A DNA stretch of 64,000 nt from Gemmatimonadota bacterium (GTDB taxonomy: Bacteria; Latescibacterota; UBA2968; GCA-2709665): contig JAPPFJ010000034.1 of NCBI GenBank assembly GCA_028877215.1, positions 1 through 64,000 on the forward strand, in the 5' to 3' direction. The notes under the pieces were generated by a model. It did not search any database, was not told the DNA's origin, and saw only the letters and a list, made by a program, of their open reading frames with translations. Of this stretch, positions 50,551-58,988 are shown piece by piece. Both the position numbers and the translations under genes were made by a program. The first letter of the stretch is position 1, and every line of letters starts with the position of its first letter.

Positions 50551-53520
50551 TTGGGGCGAGGCGGACAACTGATTACGCCGGAGCAGGTGAGAAACGCCCG
50601 GCTGAACGCGGCGCGGTTCGACTGGGCCGCCGCCCGGCGGGATGTCGCCGTCGAAAAGGCGAAGAGATGGGTGCGCCTCGACGACGATGCGCTCTGGGCG
50701 CTGGTGACGGGGCAGACGATCGGGCGCAGCACGAATGCGAGTGTTGAAAAGGGGTGCCCGCAATGCGGCCAGGGTATCTACACGCATGGCGGACGCTTCG
50801 AAGTCGATGTGCTGGCGGACCCGTGGAAGATCAGATGTCCTTCGTGCAACGGCCGCTTTCCGACAAATGACTTCGCTGCGTATTACCGGAGCGGGATCGC
50901 CGAAGACGGTCTGTTCGATCCCGAACGTGCGGATCGATCGTTGCTCTACAATACCGACCATCCGGATCCGGCCGATCCCAGGCACGGGTTCGCCGTAGAC
51001 GATGGGACGGGCTGGACCGACGAGGAGGGCGAATCGTTCAAGCTTGTCGGTGTCTATGGACACTATGGAATCTGGTCAGAGATCAGCTCTGCGTGCAGCG
51101 CGCTACACGAAGCGTTTCTGCTGACTGGAGAACGCGATTACGCCCACAAGGCGGGCGTGCTGCTCGCTCGCATCGCAGACGTCTATCCCGATATGGACTG
51201 GTCGTTCTGGGCGCGACATGGGTTTTTCAATTCCGACGGACTCAGCGGAAGGGGTCGGATCTACGGTCGGATCTGGGAGCCCGGCCTGCTGAAGGCGTTT
51301 ACCGAGTGCTTCGATCTCGTCCGCTCGGCCTGGAACGACGAAGACGAGCTGTTTCGGTTTCTGAGGGCAAAACAGCTGCGGCACGGCCTGGTCGAGCAGG
51401 GCGCCGCGGATGCGTTGAGCAGGCATATTGAGCGCAATGTTCTGAAGGAAGGGATCGAAGCCATCCTCTCGGGCGATATCCACCACAACGAGCCCGGGGA
51501 CCAGGCCACCATGGCCATGCTGGCGATCGCGCTCGACGACGATCAGACGGATGACCGGCTGGACTGGATTTTCAGGGAGGGATTCCTCGTCGGCCGCCGG
51601 CCCACGGGAGGACACATTCCCCTGCTCTTCGCTCGCGAGATAGATCGGGACGGCGTGGGATCGGAGGGCGCTCCGGGATACAGCCTGGGTTGGCTGAGGT
51701 GGCCCCTGGGAATGCGGTCGCTCGATATGATCCTCGGGTCGCGACCGTCATATACGCGCCACGGGATTCGCGACTTTTCCAGATACCGCCAGATGTATTT
51801 GGCGTTCATGCGCGTGACGGCGCTGAATCGTTTTGTCCCTTCCATCGGAGACAGCGGGAGCACCGGAAGCCCCGGACTCGGCGGACAGGACCTGGAGCAA
51901 TGTCTGTACGGATTCGAACTGTTCGGAGACGACGAGCTGGCGCAGGCCGTGGATCATCTGGCAGGCGGTGATCTGTACAGGGTCCACGGCGCAATCACGG
52001 ATCCGGACCCGGAGGCGATACGGGTCCGGGTGGCGGAAACGGTCCGCAGGCGTGGTTCGCTGCGGCTGGCATCGGACGTGATGACGGGATACGGTCTGGC
52101 GATGCTCCGCGACGGAGAGGGTGAATTCGAAAGGACGATGTGGCTGTATTACGGTCGCAATGGGGGCCACGGACACGCGGACCGCCTCAATCTGGGACTC
52201 TACGGCTTCGGACTGGATCTGTTACCGGACCTGGGCTATCCCGAGCACGCCCGGGTGTGGCCCAAGCGGTCGGGCTGGACGAACCATACGGTTTCGCACA
52301 ATACGGTCCTGGTGGATCGAAGTCCCCAGAAACGCACCTATTCAGGCAAGGTCGGTTTCACGGGATTCGCGGAGAACGTGAAGGCGGTCTCCGTGTCGTC
52401 TCCCGATGTCTATCCGCAATGCAGCACCTACAGGCGGTGCAGCGTTCTCGTGCGGGTATCGGACAGGGACTTCTTTGTCGTCGATCTGTTCCGTGTATCC
52501 GGCGGGCAATCTCACCACTTCATGTTCCACGCGGCCGAGGGTGACGTGACGACGTCGGGGATGCGGCTGCAGCGGCAGGCTGGCGGGACTTACGCTGGCG
52601 TGGACGTCGGCTTCGGCGAGTTTTACGATGGATCCGTCGTGGATCTGAACGGTTACAGGGGAAGCGGTTTTCAATATCTGTACGATGTAAGGCGTTGCGC
52701 TTCGCCGGAGCCCGTCGTATCGGTGGACTGGAGGGTGAAAGATACCTGGAAGGTCAGAGCGGATTCCCGCGCTGCAGGGAAGCCGCAGATGACCGACGTG
52801 CATCTGCGGTGGAGTTTGTTCAGTCCGCCGGGCGAAGTGGCGCTGTGCCACGGAGACCCGCCTCAGAACAAGCCGGGGAATCCGCGAAGATTGACCTATG
52901 CGGTCGCTTCGCACGAAGGTGGCGACCGGCTCGCATCCTCGTTCCTGAGTCTGATCGAAGCCTACGACGGCGTTCGCGTGATCAACTCCGCGGAGGAAGT
53001 TGAGGTCTCCGGCGCTGCCAGAGCGCTGAGAGTCCATCTGCCTGGCGACCGGGTGGATACGTTGATTTTTGGCGACGGCGACGCTCTCGTCGAGGTGGAC
53101 GGACGCATCTGGTGCGACGGGAGTCTCGGCGTGTACTCGGAGGTGAACGGATTGGCGCAATGGGCCGTGCTGACGGGAGGCACAGCGCTTGGCACCGATG
53201 AACGGTCCATCCGGAAGTCGTCGGGCGTGTGGCGGGGCAGGGTGGAAGCGTGTGAGCCGGGCCGGATTTGGACATCCGCAAGGCCGCCTGACGAACCCCT
53301 GGAGGGTGGGTTCATTTCCGTCGAGAACGATAACGAGCGCGATGCGACCTACCGGATTCGCGAGGTCCGCCGGGATGGAGACCGAACGCTGATCGACGTG
53401 GGCAACGTGGATTTCGTGAGGGGAATGGTGGACGACCTGGACTACTCGAAGGGACATCTGTACGATTTTGATGTGGGCCAACGGTTTCGCGTGGTACGAA
53501 CGTACGAAGCCCGATGGTAA
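50551..53520 (+). CDS. Heparinase II/III-family polysaccharide lyase with Cys4 motif (second copy)
   Basis: 989 residues from a TTG with AAGGAGG five bases before. No signal peptide. Like the gene at 31022 it has an N-terminal zinc-ribbon-like pair, GCPQCGQG near residue 69 and CPSCNGRFPTNDFA near 96, then a helical toroid (150-480). Near 538 is GGHGHADRLNLGLYGFGLDL, the heparinase II/III His motif, then TVSHNTVLVDR. The C-terminal 400 residues are a beta sandwich. It would cleave an acidic polysaccharide or its oligosaccharides; the missing signal suggests uptake comes first. The two copies are clearly homologous but diverged, so their substrates may differ. Confidence 0.85.
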   Translation: MGRGGQLITPEQVRNARLNAARFDWAAARRDVAVEKAKRWVRLDDDALWALVTGQTIGRSTNASVEKGCPQCGQGIYTHGGRFEVDVLADPWKIRCPSCNGRFPTNDFAAYYRSGIAEDGLFDPERADRSLLYNTDHPDPADPRHGFAVDDGTGWTDEEGESFKLVGVYGHYGIWSEISSACSALHEAFLLTGERDYAHKAGVLLARIADVYPDMDWSFWARHGFFNSDGLSGRGRIYGRIWEPGLLKAFTECFDLVRSAWNDEDELFRFLRAKQLRHGLVEQGAADALSRHIERNVLKEGIEAILSGDIHHNEPGDQATMAMLAIALDDDQTDDRLDWIFREGFLVGRRPTGGHIPLLFAREIDRDGVGSEGAPGYSLGWLRWPLGMRSLDMILGSRPSYTRHGIRDFSRYRQMYLAFMRVTALNRFVPSIGDSGSTGSPGLGGQDLEQCLYGFELFGDDELAQAVDHLAGGDLYRVHGAITDPDPEAIRVRVAETVRRRGSLRLASDVMTGYGLAMLRDGEGEFERTMWLYYGRNGGHGHADRLNLGLYGFGLDLLPDLGYPEHARVWPKRSGWTNHTVSHNTVLVDRSPQKRTYSGKVGFTGFAENVKAVSVSSPDVYPQCSTYRRCSVLVRVSDRDFFVVDLFRVSGGQSHHFMFHAAEGDVTTSGMRLQRQAGGTYAGVDVGFGEFYDGSVVDLNGYRGSGFQYLYDVRRCASPEPVVSVDWRVKDTWKVRADSRAAGKPQMTDVHLRWSLFSPPGEVALCHGDPPQNKPGNPRRLTYAVASHEGGDRLASSFLSLIEAYDGVRVINSAEEVEVSGAARALRVHLPGDRVDTLIFGDGDALVEVDGRIWCDGSLGVYSEVNGLAQWAVLTGGTALGTDERSIRKSSGVWRGRVEACEPGRIWTSARPPDEPLEGGFISVENDNERDATYRIREVRRDGDRTLIDVGNVDFVRGMVDDLDYSKGHLYDFDVGQRFRVVRTYEARW

Positions 53521-53553
53521 GTAGCTGTCTATAAATATCAGGAGAACGACGGT

Positions 53554-54240
53554 ATGGCCGAATGGCGCGACGATGCCGGACTCTTCGAGTTGATGCGGCG
53601 TGAACTGTTCACCGCCGTGGTCGGCGACGTGATGGATGCGGTGGGTCTGGTCAGGCAGTTCCTGCCGCCGGAGGTTCAGCCCCTCCGTGACGATATGGTC
53701 GTGGCAGGCCGGGCAATGCCGGTTCTGGAGGCCGATTGGACCGACCGGGATGCCGGTTCCATGGACGATGAAGGGCCGTTCGGCCTGATGTTCGAGGCGC
53801 TCGACGATCTGGCTGCGAACGACGTCTACATATGTACCGGGGCATCCCCCACGTACGCCCTCTGGGGTGAATTGTTGAGTACGAGGGCGATGAAGCTGGG
53901 TGCGGCGGGCGCCGTTCTGGACGGATTCAGCCGTGACACGCGAGGGATTCTGGATTTGAACTTCCCCACGTTCTGCGCAGGCCGGTACGCTCAGGACCAG
54001 CGGGTGCGGGGGCGCGTTGTCGACTTCCGCTGTCCGATTACGATTTCGAACGGCGCCGCGGTTTCGCCGGGCGATATCGTGTTCGGTGACCTGGACGGCG
54101 TGGTTATCGTCCCCGCCGCCGCCGAGACCGACGTCATCAACGGGGCGCTGGACAAGGTCAGGGGAGAGAACCGGGTCCGTGAGGCCATCGAAGGAGGGAT
54201 GTCCTCGAGTGAAGCGTTTGAACGGTTCGGTATCATGTAG
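53554..54240 (+). CDS. RraA-family aldolase/regulator-like protein
   Basis: 228 residues. The fold pattern of RraA and HMG/CHA aldolase is present: FTAVVGDVMDAVG near the start, AGRAMPVLEAD, LGAAGAVLDGFSRDTRGILD with the Arg-Asp metal pair (family GxxRD), and VSPGDIVFGDLDGVVIVPAA near the end. In catabolic clusters such proteins work as metal-dependent aldolases on 4-carboxy-keto acids rather than RNase E inhibitors, which suits this setting. AGGAGAA precedes the ATG. It follows the lyase gene by 33 bases and is probably co-transcribed. Confidence 0.85.
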   Translation: MAEWRDDAGLFELMRRELFTAVVGDVMDAVGLVRQFLPPEVQPLRDDMVVAGRAMPVLEADWTDRDAGSMDDEGPFGLMFEALDDLAANDVYICTGASPTYALWGELLSTRAMKLGAAGAVLDGFSRDTRGILDLNFPTFCAGRYAQDQRVRGRVVDFRCPITISNGAAVSPGDIVFGDLDGVVIVPAAAETDVINGALDKVRGENRVREAIEGGMSSSEAFERFGIM

Positions 54241-54268
54241 GCTCATGGCCTATTCTGCAGGCAGACTC

Positions 54269-54397
54269 AGAAGCTGTTTTAAAATTCCCGGTGAGTCCCG
54301 AGCGCGCGCCCCTCGCCACTCTTGAGTGCTTTTGACCAACGCAGACCGAACCTTTCGCAGCCGCGCGAAGACCGCCGGGGGTTTTGAGACAGCTTCT
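54269..54397 (+). repeat. Family-2 TIR element, short copy
   Basis: 129 bases from AGAAGCTGTTTTAAAATT to the complement of AGAAGCTGTCTCAAAACC; the middle block of the long copy is absent. Its right end abuts CAGGAGG, the Shine-Dalgarno of the next gene, so it lies inside a transcription unit. Confidence 0.8.
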
Positions 54398-54412
54398 CAG
54401 GAGGAATATGGC

Positions 54413-55417
54413 GTGAACGTCGTTCCCGTGGAATTCGTACGGGTGATGCCGGAGGACATGCGAAAGTTCGTGCGCGAACTGTATCGCCGGGTGGGGAAGT
54501 CTGCGGACCGGGCGCGGCTGATGGCCCAACTCCTCGTAGGTACCGACATTCGCGGCGTGTTCAGCCACGGGACACGGCAGTCGGCGCGCTACCTGCGTCT
54601 CCTGCGCGACGGAGAACTGAATCCGAACCCGGAAAGTTCCATTGCGCATCTGACCCCGACGACGGCCACGATCGACGGGGACGGGGGGCTGGGTCATTTT
54701 GCTTCATGGCGGGCGGCGCACCTCGCCGTGGAAAAGGCAAGCGCCGCGGGGATGTCGGCGGTGGTCACGCGTAACCATTTCCATTTCGGGGCTGCAAGCA
54801 AGTACTCCCGGGTGATTTCGGGCGCGGGCATGGCCGGCTTCGTCGTGTCTTCGCATGTCCGCCGCCTGTCCTCCGACCAGGGGATCATGGCGGCCAACGG
54901 CGCGTCGCCGATGAGCTTTGCGGTTCCGTCCGGCCGGGAGCATCCGCTGGTCCTGGATATGTCGACGGCGCTGGCGCCTTACGGGAGCGGGAACTTCGAG
55001 ACGATATTCCAACGCATGCCAGCGACGTTTTTCAAGAGTCTCGGTCTGGGTGCGGTCTGTCACGCCCTGGGAGGTCTGCTGGCGGGAATTCAGACGTTTG
55101 ACGAGCAGGGAGCGTCGTGGCCGGCGGTGAACCAGGGATCTTTCATCCTTGCCGTGGATATCGCCGCTTTTGCGCCCCAGGAAGCGTTTCAGCGGCAGAT
55201 GGATGACTTTATATCTGATGTGCGAGGGCTTCAGCCGTTTCCGGGCGAAGACCGCGCGCTGCTTCCGGGGGCCCTGGAATGGGAACGGGAGCAGAGCTGG
55301 GCTTCAGAGGGCATACCGGTCGGTCCGGACCACCAGAGGGATTTGGCAGCAATTGCGGCGGAACTGGGTGTGGAGACACCGTTTCAGGGTTGTGCCGGCC
55401 GGTCAGGTGGAACGTAG
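54413..55417 (+). CDS. Malate/L-lactate dehydrogenase (Ldh2)-family protein
   Basis: 334 residues from a GTG behind CAGGAGG; reading further upstream would enter the repeat element. The family motifs are GVFSHGTRQSARYLRLLRDG (about 45), GGLGHFASWRAAHLAVEKAS, VVTRNHFHFGAASKYSRVIS with the catalytic His, and SMSFAVPSGR-type sequence (PMSFAVPSGREHPLVLDMST). It reduces or oxidises a 2-hydroxy or 2-keto acid such as ureidoglycolate, sulfolactate or 2,3-diketogulonate with NAD(P). It follows the RraA gene and probably acts on the same compound. Confidence 0.88.
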   Translation: MNVVPVEFVRVMPEDMRKFVRELYRRVGKSADRARLMAQLLVGTDIRGVFSHGTRQSARYLRLLRDGELNPNPESSIAHLTPTTATIDGDGGLGHFASWRAAHLAVEKASAAGMSAVVTRNHFHFGAASKYSRVISGAGMAGFVVSSHVRRLSSDQGIMAANGASPMSFAVPSGREHPLVLDMSTALAPYGSGNFETIFQRMPATFFKSLGLGAVCHALGGLLAGIQTFDEQGASWPAVNQGSFILAVDIAAFAPQEAFQRQMDDFISDVRGLQPFPGEDRALLPGALEWEREQSWASEGIPVGPDHQRDLAAIAAELGVETPFQGCAGRSGGT

Positions 55418-55566
55418 GACCCGGCAGTTTCATGCAGGTGTATGGGAGCAGCACGCGTGCCAATGCTCCCGGATCACACGGGCGAGCTGCTCCGTGTAGG
55501 GGTAAAACAGAGACGACGGCGCCGGGTCAGGGCCGGCTTTCCGTTGTCACATCGTGGTAGGAAAAT

Positions 55567-56547
55567 ATGAAAGTCAGGTTTGCACAATACGGTATGCTGC
55601 ACTCTCACGCCGCTGGCAAAGCGGCAGTATTGAAAGCCAACCCGGACGTACACTTTTGTGGCGTTTTCGAGCCGGATCCGGAAGTGCGCGCTGCACGCGG
55701 CGCGATGGAGGCGTACACGGGCGTTGACCGGTACGACACCAGGGAGGAGATGCTCGACGACGACTCGATTTCGGCGATTGCAGTGGAAGGCGCGATCGCG
55801 CAGAATCTGGGATTCGCCCGGGAGGTCCTGGAACGTGGAAAACACGTCTGGCTGGACAAGCCGGCGGGGGACGATTGGGAGGACTTTCAGGCCCTGGTCG
55901 CCCTGGCCAGGGAGAAGGGACTGCTGCTCCAGCTGGGGTACATGTTCAGGTACAACGCAGGGTTTCAGTTCATCCTGGACTGCGTGAAATCCGGCAGGCT
56001 CGGGGACGTTTTCTCCGTCCGCGGGCGGATGTCCACGCTGGTGGCCGACGACAGGCGCGAGGGCCTTGCCGTCCACAAGGGCGGCATTCTGTTTGAGCTG
56101 TTGTGTCATCTGATGGACATCGTCGTGGCCGTGCTGGGGCGGCCGGACCGGGTTACGTCGTTCCTCAGGAACGAGCGCGGAATCGTGCCCGCCTTCAGGG
56201 ACAATACCGCGGCGGTCTTCGAGTATGAGAACGCGTTGGCGATCGTCGAGTCATCCTCTCTGGAAGTGTCGGCGTTTCCGTCGCGGCGGTTCGAAGTGTA
56301 CGGTACACGGGGAAGCGTCGTCATGGAGCCGCTGGAGCCGGACCCGGTGGTACGCCTCTGTCTGGACGAGGCTCGCGACGGTTTCACCAAGGGCTGGCAG
56401 GTGGTGCCCGTCGAGAACGAACCGAGGTACGTCGGGAGCCTGCGCTCGATGGTCGCCGAGATCCGGGGACGGAGACCGACCGTCCGGTCACTCGATCATG
56501 AATTGATCGTGCAGGAAACGGTTCTCCGCGCCGCGGGTGTATTGTAG
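55567..56547 (+). CDS. Gfo/Idh/MocA-family oxidoreductase
   Basis: 326 residues. The first strand is KVRFAQYGMLHSHAAGKAAV, a family variant where the Gly-rich turn is degenerate (usual GxGxxG), so cofactor binding may be atypical. WLDKPAGDDWEDFQALVALA has Lys in the EKP position (DKP), and HKGGILFELLCHLMDIVVAV contains the usual His-x3-Asp pair. It would act on a sugar, uronate or cyclitol. TAGGAAAA precedes the ATG. It is separated from the Ldh gene by 149 bases in which I see nothing. Confidence 0.85.
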   Translation: MKVRFAQYGMLHSHAAGKAAVLKANPDVHFCGVFEPDPEVRAARGAMEAYTGVDRYDTREEMLDDDSISAIAVEGAIAQNLGFAREVLERGKHVWLDKPAGDDWEDFQALVALAREKGLLLQLGYMFRYNAGFQFILDCVKSGRLGDVFSVRGRMSTLVADDRREGLAVHKGGILFELLCHLMDIVVAVLGRPDRVTSFLRNERGIVPAFRDNTAAVFEYENALAIVESSSLEVSAFPSRRFEVYGTRGSVVMEPLEPDPVVRLCLDEARDGFTKGWQVVPVENEPRYVGSLRSMVAEIRGRRPTVRSLDHELIVQETVLRAAGVL

Positions 56548-56605
56548 GTCCTGATTCACGGTTGTTCAGTTGCGGGACAGGGAAAATCCGACCAAGGAGG
56601 GAGCT

Positions 56606-57022
56606 ATGGGTCTGTTGAGGCACCTTGCGCTCCGCTGCGCCGATATGGAACTGTCCAGACGGTTTTACGAGGAGGTGATCGGCTGGCGTTTTATCGCGCA
56701 CCGTCCGCACGGCGACGCGCTGGATATGAGCGACGGAACGAACAATATTACGTTGATCCAGCAGCCGAAGGATTCGAATCGAGTACCCCTCGGAGAGGGT
56801 AACGAGTACATCCATTTCGGCGTCCTGGTGGACGACCTGGATGCGACGTGGGCTCGCATAGCGGACTGGGGAGCGGAGGTCGTGCGGGAAAACGTGAAAG
56901 AGCGCAACCCGGTCGATCCGGATGTGCGTCCGCCGGTCTCTTTCAAGGTACTCGACCCCGACGGGAATATCGTGGACATCACCTGCGACAGGGCCGAATG
57001 GGTCGGGACCCGTGTGGATTAG
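56606..57022 (+). CDS. VOC/glyoxalase-superfamily protein
   Basis: 138 residues, one vicinal-oxygen-chelate domain: LRHLALRCADMELSRRFYEE, GNEYIHFGVLVDDLDATWAR and VSFKVLDPDGNIVDITCDRA. Metal ligands would be His6, His in EYIHFGV and the Glu/Asp near the end (DITC in place of the usual EL-x). It could be a lactoylglutathione lyase-like isomerase or a ring-opening dioxygenase; neither can be decided here. AAGGAGGG is seven bases before the ATG. Confidence 0.88.
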   Translation: MGLLRHLALRCADMELSRRFYEEVIGWRFIAHRPHGDALDMSDGTNNITLIQQPKDSNRVPLGEGNEYIHFGVLVDDLDATWARIADWGAEVVRENVKERNPVDPDVRPPVSFKVLDPDGNIVDITCDRAEWVGTRVD

Positions 57023-57157
57023 CGTTTTCCGCCGCCGGACTGCGCCCGGAGCGTCCTTTCGGCGGATTTCGACCCGGATACCGGCACAAGCTTCTAATCT
57101 GAATTGCCATGGTTGACGAGCGGCCGGTAAAATCCGACGGAAGGAAGGAACTCGCGC

Positions 57158-58201
57158 ATGATCCTGATTACCGGTGCGCCCGGTTGGCTGGGCACCCGAC
57201 TGGTCGATACGATCGTCAATGGCAGTACCGGTATGCCGTGGCTTACGGAACCGTATGCGGACCGCCGCATACGGTGTTTTGTGTTAAACGGCGTGAACCC
57301 GGAGGCCTTGCACGGCTTTTCGCGGAAGGTAAGCGTGGTAGCGGGCGACGTGCGCGACAAATCGTCGTTGCAACAGCTGTTTAAAGATGCCGAAGGCGCC
57401 ACGCTTTTTCACCTGATTGGCGTCATTCATCCCAGGCGGGTCAGGGACTTCTACGACGTGAATACGGGCGGTGCACGCAACATCGTCGACTGCGCCGTGG
57501 AGCACGGCGTTGAGCGGCTGGTGATGATTTCGTCCAACAGTCCGGCGGGTCATCACAGCGGAAACGAGCGCCTGTTTGACGAGGATTCGCCGAATCGGCC
57601 GTATATGAGTTACGGCAAATCGAAAATGCTGGCGGAAAATTTCGTCAATGCTGCGCACGCGTCGGGAAAACTCGAAACCACGATTCTTCGTCCCTGCTGG
57701 TTTTACGGCCCCGGTCAACCGCCGCGGCAGACTCGCTTTTTCAAGATGATTCAGAACGGGCGCGTGCCCGTTGTTGGCGGTGGCGGGAACAGGCGTTCCA
57801 TGACGTACATAGACAATCTCTGTCAGGCCATCCTGCTTGCCGGTCATATCGGGAAAGCGCGTGGACAGACCTACTGGATCGCAGATCGAAAGCCATACAC
57901 GATGAACGAAACGGTTGACACCATCGAGAGACTCCTGGAGCATGAATTCGACCTGCCGGTCGCGCACAGGAGGTTGAGACTGCCGGGAATTGCCAGTGAA
58001 TTCGCCGTGGCCTGCGACTGGATCATCCAGCGCGCCGGACTGTACTGGCAGGAGATGCACGTCCTGTCTGAGATGAACAAGACCATCGCGTGTTCTATCG
58101 AAAAGGCCGAACTGGAACTGGGCTATTGTCCTCGAATCGGCCTGGAGGAGGGCATGCGACGGTCCATCAGGTGGTGTATCGAACGGGGATTCCTCCCGTG
58201 A
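57158..58201 (+). CDS. NAD-dependent epimerase/dehydratase (extended SDR)
   Basis: 347 residues. ILITGAPGWLGTRLVDTI holds the NAD motif; YMSYGKSKMLAENFVNAA has the YxxxK catalytic pair with SSNSP as the Ser/Thr region. The C-terminal half is of the 3-beta-HSD/epimerase kind (GGGGNRRSMTYIDNLCQAIL). It probably epimerises or oxidises a nucleotide sugar or sterol-like alcohol. It overlaps the next gene by four bases (GTGA). AAGGAAGGA precedes the ATG. Confidence 0.9.
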   Translation: MILITGAPGWLGTRLVDTIVNGSTGMPWLTEPYADRRIRCFVLNGVNPEALHGFSRKVSVVAGDVRDKSSLQQLFKDAEGATLFHLIGVIHPRRVRDFYDVNTGGARNIVDCAVEHGVERLVMISSNSPAGHHSGNERLFDEDSPNRPYMSYGKSKMLAENFVNAAHASGKLETTILRPCWFYGPGQPPRQTRFFKMIQNGRVPVVGGGGNRRSMTYIDNLCQAILLAGHIGKARGQTYWIADRKPYTMNETVDTIERLLEHEFDLPVAHRRLRLPGIASEFAVACDWIIQRAGLYWQEMHVLSEMNKTIACSIEKAELELGYCPRIGLEEGMRRSIRWCIERGFLP

Positions 58202-58761
58202 AAGAAAGGCGCCTGGTTGTCGTACCGGAAGGATTGGCCGGGGGCGCCCGCGGAGAGACCCTGCCCGAGCCCAGTTTCGTTTTTCGGCAGGTCCTGAACT
58301 ATGTCGCGAAAATCGCGACGCCGTCTACCGTCGTGTATCTGGCCCCCGCGAATCGGTTTGGCGGCAGAGTCTTCGAACAGGAAGCGGCATACGCTTACCT
58401 GACCGCCAGATCGGCTTGCCGGCGGATTCATTGTCCCGTATACCCGGCTCAGGGGTACGTCGATACGCTCGGCAATGCGCGTTTGTTGCGAAAGTACCTC
58501 ATCGACCGGAATCGATGGCCGCCTGGCCCCGTCGACCTGGTCTGCGCCCACACTCACTCCTACCGCGCGCATTACTGTTTCGCCAGGTCGGGCTACCGGA
58601 TTGCGCGGGTCCACCGGGTGCCATTCAGGGTCTTTTCCGGCGAGCGAATTGTCAATCGCCTCTGGTACTATAGAGTTAAACCCGCGCACCTGGTTTATGA
58701 GCTTTCGGCGTTGACGCGCGATGCCATTCGCTGCGCAGTGTTCGGTCACGGAAACGGTTAG
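58198..58761 (+). CDS. YdcF/DUF218-like protein
   Basis: 187 residues from a GTG overlapping the epimerase stop (GTGA); no better start exists. The DUF218 layout can be followed: RLVVVPEGLAGGAR, YVDTLGNARLLRKYLIDR (usual DT-x-NA) and VDLVCAHTHSYRAHYCFARS (usual VTS-x-H-x-x-RA), then the closing RVHRVPFRVFS. The family is linked to envelope polysaccharide or vitamin B12-like chemistry with no clear reaction. Its stop codon TAG is completed by the first two bases of a family-2 repeat, so the C terminus may have been set by that insertion. Confidence 0.65.
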   Translation: MKERRLVVVPEGLAGGARGETLPEPSFVFRQVLNYVAKIATPSTVVYLAPANRFGGRVFEQEAAYAYLTARSACRRIHCPVYPAQGYVDTLGNARLLRKYLIDRNRWPPGPVDLVCAHTHSYRAHYCFARSGYRIARVHRVPFRVFSGERIVNRLWYYRVKPAHLVYELSALTRDAIRCAVFGHGNG

Positions 58762-58923
58762 AAGCTGTTTTAAAATTACCGGTGAGTTCCCGAGCGCGAG
58801 CGAAAAAGCGGCGGTCAAGGCGGGAAAATCCGCCCATATTTGTCTATACGGGTGGGTTTGACCAACGCCGACCGGCGCTTTTGCAGCCGTGCGAAGACCG
58901 CTGGGAATTTTAAGACAGCTTCT
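58760..58923 (+). repeat. Family-2 TIR element, middle copy
   Basis: 164 bases, from AGAAGCTGTTTTAAAATT to the complement of AGAAGCTGTCTTAAAATT, the most regular inverted ends of the three copies. GGTGAGTTCCCGAGCG and TTTTGCAGCCGTGCGAAGAC blocks are shared. It begins within the stop codon of the DUF218 gene. Confidence 0.8.
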
Positions 58924-58988
58924 CAGTTCGGCGGGAGAATGTTGAGAAATTTCGGGGACAGGACACGACGATCAGACAGGTCTTTCGC

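Noticed and set aside
52342-54246. A 634-codon open frame on the minus strand
   Set aside because: It lies opposite the heparinase and RraA genes, which have clear families and ribosome-binding sites; its own translation is Arg/His/Pro-rich and matches nothing, as expected for an antisense frame in GC-rich DNA.
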